From assembly GCA_944325075.1 (NCBI GenBank), contig CALUYU010000006.1, forward strand, positions 1 to 55,489: DNA of 55,489 bases, given 5' to 3'. Shown here in pieces: positions 33,844 to 42,769 of the stretch. The notes under the pieces were generated by a model, which saw only the letters and a list, made by a program, of their open reading frames with translations, did not search any database and was not told the DNA's origin. The stretch is from Candidatus Gastranaerophilales bacterium (lineage in GTDB: Bacteria; Cyanobacteriota; Vampirovibrionia; Gastranaerophilales; Gastranaerophilaceae). Every line of letters starts with the position of its first letter. The stretch's first letter is position 1. The translations under genes and the position numbers were made by a program.

Positions 33844-34689
33844 GTGAGTATGGATGAATTTATTAATATTAATGAAATAGCAAGAATAAAGGGCTTAAAA
33901 AGCACACGTTCGATAAGACTTGCGATTAATCAGGGTAAGTATATCGCAAGAGAAGTTGAAGTAAATGGAGGAAAATCCTATGAAATTCTTTATTCTTCAT
34001 TAGAGCCTGATATACAAGTTAGATTAGATGAAGAAGAATTAAAAACAACAGCACTTGTTACGTTTGAAAACAAGATGAATTTTGTATCAGAACATTCAAA
34101 ATTAACAGCTCTTGCAAGAGTGGATATTGTTGTGGCTTTAAATAACCTTCGTAAAAAATATCCGACTAAAAAAGAAGCCGATTCTGTATTTTTAGATTTA
34201 TATAACAGCGGAATGTATCTGCCACAGATATATAAGTTTGTAGGTTCAATTTCGATAGGTACACTTCATCGTTGGGTTAAAATGTTTGAAAATTATGGAG
34301 CAGAGGGACTTTTACAAAAACGCAAAACTAATAGACAAGGAGAATATAACACCATTTTAAATGAGGAAATGAAACAGATATTTTTGAAATACTTGTTATA
34401 CCCAAATAAATTTACTATCGAAAAAGCTATAAATTTGACAAAACATATTCTTGAAAAGCGAGGATATGAGAATATTCCATGTAATCTTACTTTCAGAAGA
34501 TTTGCCGAAAATTTTAAGAAAAACAATTATTCAAAATGGGTTCTATTTAGAGAAGGTGAAAAAGCATACCATGATAAAATTGAACCGTACATTGAACGAG
34601 ATTTTTCAAAACTTGAAGTCGGAGAGGTTTTAATTGCTGACAGACACGTTCTTTATTTATGTAAAGATATGTTACACTTTTTATTTTAG
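33844..34689 (+). pseudogene. Truncated Mu-type DDE transposase
   Basis: The first 281 residues are a MuA/TnsB-like N-terminus: a MerR-like DNA-binding domain (ININEIARIKGLKSTRSIRLAINQGKYIAREV), then HTH segments (GTLHRWVKMFENYGAEGLL, EKRGYENIPCNLTFRRFAENF). The protein stops just after VGEVLIADRHVL, where the catalytic DDE domain begins. About the last half, including the other two acidic residues, is missing, so it is inactive. No ATPase partner gene (MuB/TnsC-like) is present. Confidence 0.85.
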
Positions 34690-34726
34690 TAGAAATTAAG
34701 TCTGTATGTAAATACTTATATTATTT

Positions 34727-35707
34727 ATGAGTGACTTTGATAGTTTATTTACACCAAAATATATAGAGCTTAACGAGCGGACAAAGTGGTTAAAACCATT
34801 TAAAAATAGCGGCTGGTTATTAAATAAAGATGTTTGTATAAATAAAAAAAACAACATATTATTTTCCATTTTTGATAAAAATAAAAATAATAAACTAGAA
34901 GCAAGTGAATGTTATCAAATGTACAGTTATTTTGATAGTTTTGCTGCTATTGATAAAAATTCGGTATTTGATAATAAAGAAATAGAAATGTTTTTAAACA
35001 AAACATTAACAAATGATAATAAAACTCTAAAGGATAAATCTGTAACAACAGATGATGTTAAGGAATTTTTAGAACAAGTAATAAAAGTAACAAATGATAA
35101 ATATAAGGTTGTACCTCAGGAATCAGAAATTGCTGAACATAGAAAAAGTAGACTTAAGGAGTTTACTAATAAGTTTAATATTCTAAATAATGAAACTGAA
35201 AATACAGAACTTCTTTCTGATGCAAGGTTTATAGTAAATGAGTATTTTGATAAATTTGGATATTTAGTATCTACATCGAGAAGCGGTGTATTAAATATTG
35301 AATTGTCAGAGCAAGAAATAAACGGATATGATGTTTTAAGATTTAATTGTAAGTATAGTGATAATCCTGAAATAGCAATACAGGAAATGATTAATAAAAT
35401 AAGAGCGTCAAAATTTGCAAATTGCGGAGAAGCTGCAATATTAGTTAATTATATTATTAAACAAAAATTTCCTGATAAATATGATGTTTCGGAAATAACT
35501 ATTGATGCCTCTTATACTAATGGTACTGAAGCAGGGTATACTTCTCATGTTGCAGTATTACTAAAAAATAAAGATACTAACGAATGTTATGTCATTGATA
35601 ACTGGATAGATCCTGAAGGTGGTTTGTTTAAAAAAGAAGATTGGGAGACTATGATTCAATCTGTATATCAGTCTGATAAAATAAATGTATCTTTGGAAAA
35701 AATGTAG
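34727..35707 (+). CDS. EF-hand plus papain/transglutaminase-like protein
   Basis: The 326-residue protein has a canonical EF-hand loop at residues 50-61 (DKNKNNKLEASE) and a degenerate second loop (DKNSVFDNKEIE, about 75-86). The C-terminal domain has a Cys in KFANCGEAAILVNYI (about 228), a His in YTSHVAVLLKN (about 267) and an Asp in CYVIDNWIDPEGG (about 285). This Cys-His-Asp order is that of papain-like proteases, deamidases and transglutaminase-like enzymes, including several secreted effectors. No signal peptide is visible. Calcium-regulated activity is inferred. It may be transposon cargo or a chromosomal gene trapped by the remnant. Confidence 0.55.
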   Translation: MSDFDSLFTPKYIELNERTKWLKPFKNSGWLLNKDVCINKKNNILFSIFDKNKNNKLEASECYQMYSYFDSFAAIDKNSVFDNKEIEMFLNKTLTNDNKTLKDKSVTTDDVKEFLEQVIKVTNDKYKVVPQESEIAEHRKSRLKEFTNKFNILNNETENTELLSDARFIVNEYFDKFGYLVSTSRSGVLNIELSEQEINGYDVLRFNCKYSDNPEIAIQEMINKIRASKFANCGEAAILVNYIIKQKFPDKYDVSEITIDASYTNGTEAGYTSHVAVLLKNKDTNECYVIDNWIDPEGGLFKKEDWETMIQSVYQSDKINVSLEKM

Positions 35708-35845
35708 TAATAACTCTATACTTTATTTGTTGAAAATTGCCATGAGTAATTAATATAAAATTATTAGAGGCAGTAAAGTATTTTGTTTTGAAAACTTATT
35801 TGCAATTAAACGTAATATTTTTCCAGCACATGATATTTAAACTAT

Positions 35846-36097
35846 TTATACTAAATTTGAAAAATTGGTTTCGTATTTTACACCGAAATCTTCTGCTTTC
35901 TTAAGCCAGAAACGATGAATTACAGGTATTGATAATTTAGTTTCATAGTTGTCTGTATTTTTTAATTTTTCAAAGAAAGGTTTTATATCTTCAGGCATTT
36001 GAGATGTATTAATATAACAATCTTTTTTAAACTGTTGTATATGTTTCATTATTAATTTTTTAGTTTTTTCATCAGATTTTTGTAAAAGCTGCCGCAA
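35846..36097 (-). pseudogene. Unknown small ORF, probably 5'-truncated
   Basis: The 83-residue frame starts only at a TTG and stays open further upstream, running toward the transposon end repeat at 36123 (NELNEELRQLLQKSDE reads through). It probably lost its true start. The residues are Lys-rich with no known domain (VIHRFWLKKAEDFGVKYETNF). It lies between the EF-hand gene and the emrA remnant. Confidence 0.4.
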
Positions 36098-36122
36098 TTC
36101 TTCATTTAATTCGTTACCTATT

Positions 36123-36174
36123 TGTATTTTAACGGGACATTTTGTCTGAACGAATAAAAGGATTATTCGGCAAG
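36123..36174 (+). repeat. Third copy of the 52-bp transposon end repeat
   Basis: Almost identical to 33502-33553 and in the same orientation. The emrA coding sequence begins in the base immediately after it, which marks the insertion or deletion boundary. Confidence 0.8.
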
Positions 36175-36691
36175 CCTAAATAAATTAACTGCTGCTCAGA
36201 CAAACAGCAACTCGGCAAATGCCAGATATGAAGAAATTACAGCCTCGATAAAACGTCTGGAAGCTGAAGTAGAGCAGGACAAGTTAAATCTTTCATATAC
36301 AAAAATTTATGCCTCATCAGATGGAAGAATTACAAATCGTACCGTTGAAGAGGGGAATTACGTTCAAGTAGCACAGCCTATGTTTGCGATAGTTCCGGAA
36401 AAAATGTGGATTGTAGCTAATTTTAAAGAAACACAGCTTGCAAATATGAAGCCGGGGCAGCCTGTTAAAATAAAAATAGATACTTATGGCGGAAAAAAAT
36501 TTAAAGGCAAAGTTGATAGTATTCAGCGGTCAACCGGAGCCAGAGCAAGTCTTTTCCCTCCCGAGAATGCAGTTGGTAGTTATGTAAAAATAGTTCAAAG
36601 AGTTCCTGTAAAAATTGTATTTACCGAAAATATTTCAAAATACAACATAGTTCCTGGAATGTCTGTTGTACCGGAGGTTAAGGTTAAGTAA
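36175..36691 (+). pseudogene. emrA: emrA remnant: HlyD-family membrane fusion protein, 5'-truncated
   Basis: The frame reads LNKLTAAQTNSNSANARYEEITASI directly after the transposon end, then the lipoyl/barrel domain: YTKIYASSDGRITNRTVEEGNYVQVAQPMFAIVPE, WIVANFKETQLANMKPGQPVKIKIDTYGG and NIVPGMSVVPEVKVK. It is the last 172 residues of an EmrA-type adaptor that is normally about 350-390 long. The membrane anchor and first coiled-coil helix are missing, and an in-frame stop lies upstream at 36155. An internal ATG at 36380 could give 103 residues but no working adaptor. The stop overlaps the emrB start (TAATG). Confidence 0.85.
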
Positions 36692-38235
36692 TGGCTAAAG
36701 TTGTATATAAACATACCCCTGCTCCGTTGTGGCTTGTTGCATTTTCAATACTTTTGCCTACATCATTTTCTTGTCTTGCGACATCTGCTACTAACGTTGC
36801 AATCCCGCATATTTCAGGATATTTTGGTTCAACAATTGATGAGGCAAACTGGATTATTACTTCATATATGATTGCAAATGCCTGTTTAATTCTTATGTCC
36901 GGTTGGCTTGAAAATCTTATGGGAAGAAAAAGATTTTTAAAAGTATTTATAGGTATTTTTACATTAGGTTCATTAATATGTGCTATAGCTCCAAATCTTA
37001 ATCTAATGGTACTCGGAAGACTTATTCAGGGAATCGGAGGCGGGCCTATGACACCGGTATCGCAAGCCATTTTGCTGGCAGCCTTTCCTCCTGATAAAAG
37101 AGGGATTGCAATGAGTTTATACGGAATTGCAGTAATGGTTTTTGCAATTTTGGGCCCGACATTTGGAGGTTTTATAGTTGATAATGCGGACTGGCAATGG
37201 ATTTATCTTGTAAATATTCCTGTTGGAATTCTTTCAATATCCATGGTTCATGCAAATATTGAGGAACTGCCGACACGCAAAAAAGTAGAAAAAACAGATT
37301 TTCTTGGGATGATTGCGCTTGTCTTGTGGCTTCTTTCCATGCAGGTTGTTTTGGATAAGGGCCAGCAGTATAATTGGTTTGATTGTGCCTGGATAAGCTG
37401 GCTTGCAGGTTTTTCGGTCTGTGCATTTGTATTTTTCATTATTCGTGAACTTGAAAGCAGTGCGCCTTTAATTAATTTAAGGCTGTTTAAAGACCGGAAC
37501 TTTTTAATAGGTACAATTTTAAGTGCATCAGTAAATATGATTGTATTTTCATCAATTGTACTTGTGCCGCAGTTTTTACAGAATATGATGGGCTATACTG
37601 CAATGTTAAGCGGTTATGCGCTGGCGCCTCGTATTGTTTCTTGTGTTTTGATGATGATTGCGATTAACCCGCTTATGAAAATTTTTGACAACAGAATCTT
37701 AATAGCAATAGGATTTTTCTTTTTAGGAATTTCAATTTTATTTTTTATTAACCTGAATCTAACTGTCTCATTTATTTATATTGCTATTCCACAGGTACTT
37801 ATGGGAATAGGGGTTATTATGACATTTATTCCGGTATCCTCACTTGTACTTGGAACACTGCCAAAATCAGAGCTGACAAACGGAGCAAGCCTTCATAACC
37901 TTTGCAAAAGTACAATGACCGCCGTAGTTGCATCTGTTGCATCAACTCTTGTTGCACGCCATAGCCAAATGCATCAGGTTTATCTTGTTGATAATTTATC
38001 TAACTTCAACCTGGTATTTCAACAAAAATTTGCATCATTACTAAGCACATTTATGGCAAATGCATCAAGTTCTTTTGCCGCCATCAAAACAAATTCTTAT
38101 CTATATAAATCATTACTAACACAGTCCCGCTTAATGGCTTACGTCGATGTTTTTGAGATATTCGCATTGATAGCATTTATCTTAATCCCGCTTGCATTTT
38201 ATTTCAAAACAAGCATTAAACCTAAAAATGCATAA
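36691..38235 (+). CDS. emrB: DHA2-family drug:H+ antiporter (EmrB-like)
   Basis: The 514-residue protein has 14 predicted helices and DHA2 motifs: NVAIPHISGYFGSTIDEANWIITSYMIANA, GRKRFLKVFIG (motif A) and LGRLIQGIGGGPMTPVSQAILLAAFPPDKRG. It exports hydrophobic drugs or uncouplers using the proton gradient, normally together with EmrA and an outer-membrane channel. It overlaps the truncated emrA by one base, so its promoter and partner are both lost here. It may be silent, or transcribed from the transposon end. Confidence 0.92.
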   Translation: MAKVVYKHTPAPLWLVAFSILLPTSFSCLATSATNVAIPHISGYFGSTIDEANWIITSYMIANACLILMSGWLENLMGRKRFLKVFIGIFTLGSLICAIAPNLNLMVLGRLIQGIGGGPMTPVSQAILLAAFPPDKRGIAMSLYGIAVMVFAILGPTFGGFIVDNADWQWIYLVNIPVGILSISMVHANIEELPTRKKVEKTDFLGMIALVLWLLSMQVVLDKGQQYNWFDCAWISWLAGFSVCAFVFFIIRELESSAPLINLRLFKDRNFLIGTILSASVNMIVFSSIVLVPQFLQNMMGYTAMLSGYALAPRIVSCVLMMIAINPLMKIFDNRILIAIGFFFLGISILFFINLNLTVSFIYIAIPQVLMGIGVIMTFIPVSSLVLGTLPKSELTNGASLHNLCKSTMTAVVASVASTLVARHSQMHQVYLVDNLSNFNLVFQQKFASLLSTFMANASSSFAAIKTNSYLYKSLLTQSRLMAYVDVFEIFALIAFILIPLAFYFKTSIKPKNA

Positions 38236-38237
38236 TT

Positions 38238-38867
38238 TTAAAAGTTCTGAATTTCACGTTTAATATCTTTATTTACTATTGCCTGATTTTGCATACTAAA
38301 CCACTCTATCATCGGCTTTTTGTCACCGAATTTAAAATCAAATAATTTTTCAAAAGCAGAGTCTGTTAAAAAATCATAACTTACATTAAACGCAAGAGGA
38401 GGTTCAGAAATTCCTAAACTTCTATATTTCGGAGCAGAAATATTAATTCCGTCCATAATGTTTGAATAATTAAGCCCCTTAAAACAACAGAACGGAACTT
38501 CTTTGCCGCCGCCTTCTCCAATATTCATCAGACCGAATGCCCGGCAGACTATTCCTCTGTATTCATACACTGAACAAACATTATCAATCAAAAACGGACA
38601 GTCATATTTAAATTTTTCATCCTTATAACTGTCTTTAGCAACTATAATATTTTTTATATTTCCGAAAATTCTTTTTTGAATATCTAAATCAAGTTTATAA
38701 AAACCGTTCATCAAATAATCAAATTCTATTTTTGAATACGGAAATTGAGCATTTTTGCAGCAAAGTCCACATCCTTTTTTACAAAAAATATAAGGTTTCT
38801 GTTTCTCAAAAAATCTCGTTAATTTTGCATTTATAAATTTTAAATATGTAATGTAATTTTTAAGCAT
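38238..38867 (-). CDS. YkgJ-family cysteine-cluster (Fe-S) protein
   Basis: The 209-residue protein has the zinc/iron-chelating YkgJ pattern: C29-x3-C33-x2-C36-C37 (CKKGCGLCCKNAQF), then CPFLIDNVCSVYEYRGIVCRAFG and CCFKGL. The family probably binds an iron-sulphur cluster; the function is unknown. It is convergent with emrB (two bases between stops). Its promoter contains a palindrome nearly identical to the one in the FMN reductase promoter at 17471, which links both to one redox- or stress-responsive repressor. Confidence 0.88.
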   Translation of the reverse strand: MLKNYITYLKFINAKLTRFFEKQKPYIFCKKGCGLCCKNAQFPYSKIEFDYLMNGFYKLDLDIQKRIFGNIKNIIVAKDSYKDEKFKYDCPFLIDNVCSVYEYRGIVCRAFGLMNIGEGGGKEVPFCCFKGLNYSNIMDGINISAPKYRSLGISEPPLAFNVSYDFLTDSAFEKLFDFKFGDKKPMIEWFSMQNQAIVNKDIKREIQNF

Positions 38868-38908
38868 AATGAACCTTGATAATTAATTTATAAATATCCA
38901 TATAATAG

Positions 38909-38937
38909 AATACTACCTGATAGCTACTATTAGTCAA
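38909..38937 (-). promoter_or_regulatory. Promoter with embedded operator (YkgJ gene)
   Basis: On the minus strand, TTGACT (38937-38932), 17 bases and AGTATT (38914-38909). TGATAGCTACTATTA (38918-38932) fills the spacer. The surrounding 25 bases match 17469-17493 with only two or three changes. Confidence 0.65.
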
Positions 38938-39030
38938 GAGATAAATAAATGATAAAAAGTTTTTCAAGATAAAGCTAACAGTCAGAATATCAGATTTTCA
39001 CAAAGCTTCAAATAAAAATATTTAAAGGGC

Positions 39031-40410
39031 TCAGGTTTTATGAAGTTTGCCTCTCTTATCAGCCTGAGCCTCCATAATAAATCTGTGAATATTTGTATAA
39101 TAACCAAGCGCTAAAACAACAGAGGCCGTTACCCAGGCAATAGGCCCAGCATAAAATATTCCAAAATAACTATATTTAACAGCAAGATAAATTGCAGCAA
39201 ATGAGCGAACCAAAAGTTCTCCAACTGATGCAATAAGAGGTATAAGAGCCTTACCAAGCCCCTGAAGTGCGTTTCTGAAAATAAAAATTTGAGAAAGAAA
39301 AAAATAAAACAGAGAACTAACAAATAAATAATCATGTGCTATTTTAATAATCTCAGGATTTTGCCCTCCGATGAAAATTTTAACAAGATCACTTCCCCAA
39401 AAATGCATAACACACGCCATTACAACACTTAAGTGCAGATTAATTATTGATGATTTCTTAACACTGACTTTAATACGTCTGAAACTACCTGCCCCAAAAT
39501 TTTGAGCAACAAAAGCAGCAAGTGCAACACCGAATGACACCATAGGAAGAGTTGCTATCTGCTCGATTCTGAGAGCTGCAGTAAATGCAGCTATTACGTC
39601 AGAGCCAAAAGTGTTACAAACACTTTGGATAATTAAAACACCTATTCCCAAAACTGAAAATTGCACAGACATAGGCAAACCTACATTCAAATGTTCCCAT
39701 GCAAATGTCAGATCCTCTTTTTTATTAAATATCCAATCTTGTTTCTTTAGATGAAGAATTGGAAAATTCTTTTTTACATAAAATACGCAGAGTAAAGCAG
39801 AAATTGCCTGGGAAAGAACTACCGCAACAGCTGACCCCGGAACCCCCCAATGAAAATATATGATGAATACAAGTGCAAGAATTATATTTAGTATAGATGC
39901 AAAAATTAAAAAGTACAAAGGAGTCTTGCTATCCCCAAGTGCCCTTATAATACTTGCCAGAAGATTATAAAAATTAGCTGTAAATAAACCGAAAATAACA
40001 ATTTGAATATATAAATACGCATCTTTATATATATCAGCGGGAACATTCATCAAGCCCAAAATTGCAGGCATAAAATACATGCACAAGACCGTAAAAATCA
40101 GAGTAAGAATTGAACTTAAAATAACAGACATAGTAACCGAACGGCGGACTCCGTCATAATCTTTTGCCCCAAATCTCTGCCCCGTAACAACTGCAAAACC
40201 GTTTGTAAGCCCGACAATTACAAACATTATCAGAAAAAACAAAGGGGCCGTTGCTCCAACAGCCGCCAGTGCCTGAATCCCAAGGGTTCTTCCTACAATA
40301 ACGATGTCTGCTATGTTATAAAACTGCTGAAAAATATTCCCTATAAGTAATGGGATTGAAAACAGCAATATTAGCTTTAAAGGGTTTCCTGTAGTTAAAT
40401 CATTAATCAT
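39031..40410 (-). CDS. MATE-family multidrug efflux transporter
   Basis: The 459-residue protein has 12 predicted helices and MATE hallmarks: PLLIGNIFQQFYNIADIVIVGRTLGIQALAAVGATAPLF at the N-terminus, GLTNGFAVVTGQRFGAKDYDGVRRSV and the equivalent second-half AAFVAQNFGAGSFRRIKVSV. It exports cationic compounds using Na+ or H+ gradients. The length is standard. The 163 bases before the YkgJ gene hold a separate promoter for that gene, so the MATE gene is probably transcribed on its own. Confidence 0.93.
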   Translation of the reverse strand: MINDLTTGNPLKLILLFSIPLLIGNIFQQFYNIADIVIVGRTLGIQALAAVGATAPLFFLIMFVIVGLTNGFAVVTGQRFGAKDYDGVRRSVTMSVILSSILTLIFTVLCMYFMPAILGLMNVPADIYKDAYLYIQIVIFGLFTANFYNLLASIIRALGDSKTPLYFLIFASILNIILALVFIIYFHWGVPGSAVAVVLSQAISALLCVFYVKKNFPILHLKKQDWIFNKKEDLTFAWEHLNVGLPMSVQFSVLGIGVLIIQSVCNTFGSDVIAAFTAALRIEQIATLPMVSFGVALAAFVAQNFGAGSFRRIKVSVKKSSIINLHLSVVMACVMHFWGSDLVKIFIGGQNPEIIKIAHDYLFVSSLFYFFLSQIFIFRNALQGLGKALIPLIASVGELLVRSFAAIYLAVKYSYFGIFYAGPIAWVTASVVLALGYYTNIHRFIMEAQADKRGKLHKT

Positions 40411-40546
40411 AATATAAAAATACTTAGCTCTACAGAAATCATTATAATATAGAAAAATTTTAATGCAAAATTAAAAGAAAAACTTACACCATTAATCGCA
40501 AAACGATTTCAAGTATAAGTTTTTCTTCTGCTTACAATATTTTATA

Positions 40547-41281
40547 TTAAACCTTTTCTGAAAGATATTCAATTATCGCATCAGCAAAAGCCCCCGCTGA
40601 CTGATAATTTTGGGCTGTAATAATATTTCTGTCATTTACTACATAAACAGCCCCCGGAGCTTCTTTAACAAACTTTGCACCGGCCTCTTTTAATTTATCT
40701 TCAACAGAAAATGGGACAAGACCGTCTTTTTTAGCCTCTATTTCCTCTTCATTTGTAAAAGCAGTAAGTTCATAACCTTTCACAAGCGGAATATCGGCTT
40801 TCTTTGCAGATAATAAGGCAGCCGGGCCATGGCATATAGCAGCAATTAACTTTCCTTCCTCATAAAACCTGATTAGTACATCACCCATTTCTTCACTATC
40901 AGCCAAATCGAATAAAGGGCCGTGTCCGCCCGGAATTACAACTGCATCAAATGCAGAACAATTTATTTCTGAAAGTTTTTGAGGAGATTTCATCGCCTCT
41001 TTTGCCTTATGCCACTTAATATCGTCAATAATATTTGTACTTGCAGGATCAAGAAGAGCCTCCTTGCCATGAAGTGTTGCAACAGAAACATCATAACCTT
41101 CATCAATAAATTTCAGGTAAGGAATAGCAAATTCTTCAAACCAAACCCCGGTTTTATGATGTTCATCAAATCTGTCTGCTTCAGTTAAAACCATCAATAT
41201 ATTTGGCCTTGATACATTAATTTCACAAGCTTCTGCAAAATCTTCCTCAATAACCTCTACATCTTTGTCTTTATCTGTCAT
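40547..41281 (-). CDS. DJ-1/PfpI-family protein (Hsp31-like)
   Basis: The start at 41281 follows AGGAGG; the frame runs to 41305. The 244-residue protein has the glutamine-amidotransferase fold with PNILMVLTEADRF, the segment FDAVVIPGGHGPLFDL and the nucleophile elbow AAICHGPAALLSA, plus a conserved Glu. It resembles the Hsp31/GlxIII class, which has chaperone, glyoxalase-III or deglycase-like activity; the exact activity cannot be told. It is probably a single-gene transcript. Confidence 0.9.
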   Translation of the reverse strand: MTDKDKDVEVIEEDFAEACEINVSRPNILMVLTEADRFDEHHKTGVWFEEFAIPYLKFIDEGYDVSVATLHGKEALLDPASTNIIDDIKWHKAKEAMKSPQKLSEINCSAFDAVVIPGGHGPLFDLADSEEMGDVLIRFYEEGKLIAAICHGPAALLSAKKADIPLVKGYELTAFTNEEEIEAKKDGLVPFSVEDKLKEAGAKFVKEAPGAVYVVNDRNIITAQNYQSAGAFADAIIEYLSEKV

Positions 41282-41344
41282 TATTTTCCTCCTTTTAATT
41301 CTCATGAAAAAACGAACAAAATGTTTTTCCTATAGTCCGGGAGG

Positions 41345-42769
41345 TTACTTTTTTATTTCAATTATTTTAAATAATCCGTAAGTATTGTTAAAAATAATGT
41401 AAGGTTTAAAAATCATCCGATAATTCCTATCCTCGATAACAAATCCATCTGCCGGTCTTTCTTTTGTTATCATAAGTAAAGCAAAATTCTGCCTGGTTTT
41501 TGACATAGATTTATGAATCCAGGTTGGGACAAGAACAACTTTTGCATAACCGGTAAGCTGTGAATTATCAACAGAAGAATCCCAATCTACTTTTTCGGCC
41601 GTACCGTAAAAATATATTTCTGCATTTTTATTTTTAACATACGGGACAAATCTTTTATCTGCTTCTATAAAAATTATAACCCTGCCGTTTTCAGCAACAT
41701 TGTCGTTAATAAATGTTTCTGCCATATATCTTGACCCGGAATAAAAATTATTAGGGCTGTTATTCATATGCGTAAATATTTGTCCGAAAAACATAACAGC
41801 CAGAACGATTTCTGCAATAACTGAAAGTTTTGATTTTTCATCAATAAGATGCATAAGCCAAATAGCAACCAGCGGATATATCCAGAAAAAAATAAAATGA
41901 TGACCGCACCCGCCCCATTGGGTAATAAAGCAATATAAAATCATTGCAATTTGAAATATTAAAATAAAAAATATTTTTTTATTCCGCCAGCAATAAACAG
42001 GAAAAATAATAACAGCAAAAATCATTCCGGCCAAATTTATTATATTTGTAATTAAATTTGTACCAAGAAGAAATTCCGAAAAGTTCTTTAAAAAAGTTGT
42101 GTTTTGCCCGATAAAAGAGGAGTTGGCACCGCCAAGCTGCCACAAAATTAAAACAGCCCCAAGTGCCAAAATTGAAAAACTAATTCTGAAATCTTTTCTT
42201 GAAACAATTCCGTCTAAAGCCCCCTTTATCATATCAATTACAAAAATTATGCCAAATGCAGTTGCAGAAAATAATGCCATCACACTTGTATTTGCACAAA
42301 TAATCAAACATGTTGAATATACAAGCGGACACTTTAATTTATTGAAATACAAATCCGTCAGAATAAACATAAATAAAACACCAATGGTATAACATCTGGC
42401 AATAACAGGCAGCTGGGCCAAAAATGGATATGAAAAAGAAATTATAATTTTTGTTATCGGATGAAAAGGCGCTTTCTTCCAAAAAATTATCATTGCACAG
42501 AACATGAACAGCCAATTTAAAATTAGCATTGGATAAGGATACCATAAATCAGCCTTTGCAAAAGGCATCATCAATAAATACCAAATAAAAGTATGTCCTT
42601 CATATTTCATTTGAGCAATTATATCGATTAATGAAAGCTGCTGCGACATCATATACGCGTGCGCCTCATCATACCACGGCTGGTGAAACACTATCCGCAA
42701 TGCCGTAATCAAAATCCATACAGCTAATGAAATATACATAATTTTATCAGTTTTAGATATTTTTAACAT
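41345..42769 (-). CDS. GT-C glycosyltransferase-like membrane protein (paralogue 1)
   Basis: The 474-residue protein has about 10-12 helices and the first-loop motif HQPWYDEAHA (Asp34-Glu35), the DE pair of lipid-phosphosugar-dependent GT-C enzymes. It shares with the next two genes the KYEGHTFIWYLLMMPFAKADLWYPYPM, ARCYTIGVL and CANTSVMALF blocks. It likely transfers sugars from polyprenyl-phosphate donors to a glycan or protein on the outer face of the membrane. It is the last gene of the 47172-41345 operon; its start abuts the stop of paralogue 2. Confidence 0.8.
   Translation of the reverse strand: MLKISKTDKIMYISLAVWILITALRIVFHQPWYDEAHAYMMSQQLSLIDIIAQMKYEGHTFIWYLLMMPFAKADLWYPYPMLILNWLFMFCAMIIFWKKAPFHPITKIIISFSYPFLAQLPVIARCYTIGVLFMFILTDLYFNKLKCPLVYSTCLIICANTSVMALFSATAFGIIFVIDMIKGALDGIVSRKDFRISFSILALGAVLILWQLGGANSSFIGQNTTFLKNFSEFLLGTNLITNIINLAGMIFAVIIFPVYCWRNKKIFFILIFQIAMILYCFITQWGGCGHHFIFFWIYPLVAIWLMHLIDEKSKLSVIAEIVLAVMFFGQIFTHMNNSPNNFYSGSRYMAETFINDNVAENGRVIIFIEADKRFVPYVKNKNAEIYFYGTAEKVDWDSSVDNSQLTGYAKVVLVPTWIHKSMSKTRQNFALLMITKERPADGFVIEDRNYRMIFKPYIIFNNTYGLFKIIEIKK

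Larger units (their letters stand above)
33450..36174. mobile_element. Remnant of a Mu-like transposon
   Basis: Tandem 52-bp end-type repeats (33450-33501, 33502-33553) and a third copy in the same orientation at 36123-36174 bracket a truncated MuA/TnsB-like transposase, an EF-hand/papain-like gene and a small unknown. Intact ends of such elements should be inverted, so the direct orientation suggests deletion or nested insertion. The right boundary cuts directly into emrA. Confidence 0.55.

Noticed and set aside
33450..36174. 52-bp repeats as a CRISPR array.
   Set aside because: Only three copies, two directly adjacent without a spacer, and no cas gene. They look like transposon ends.
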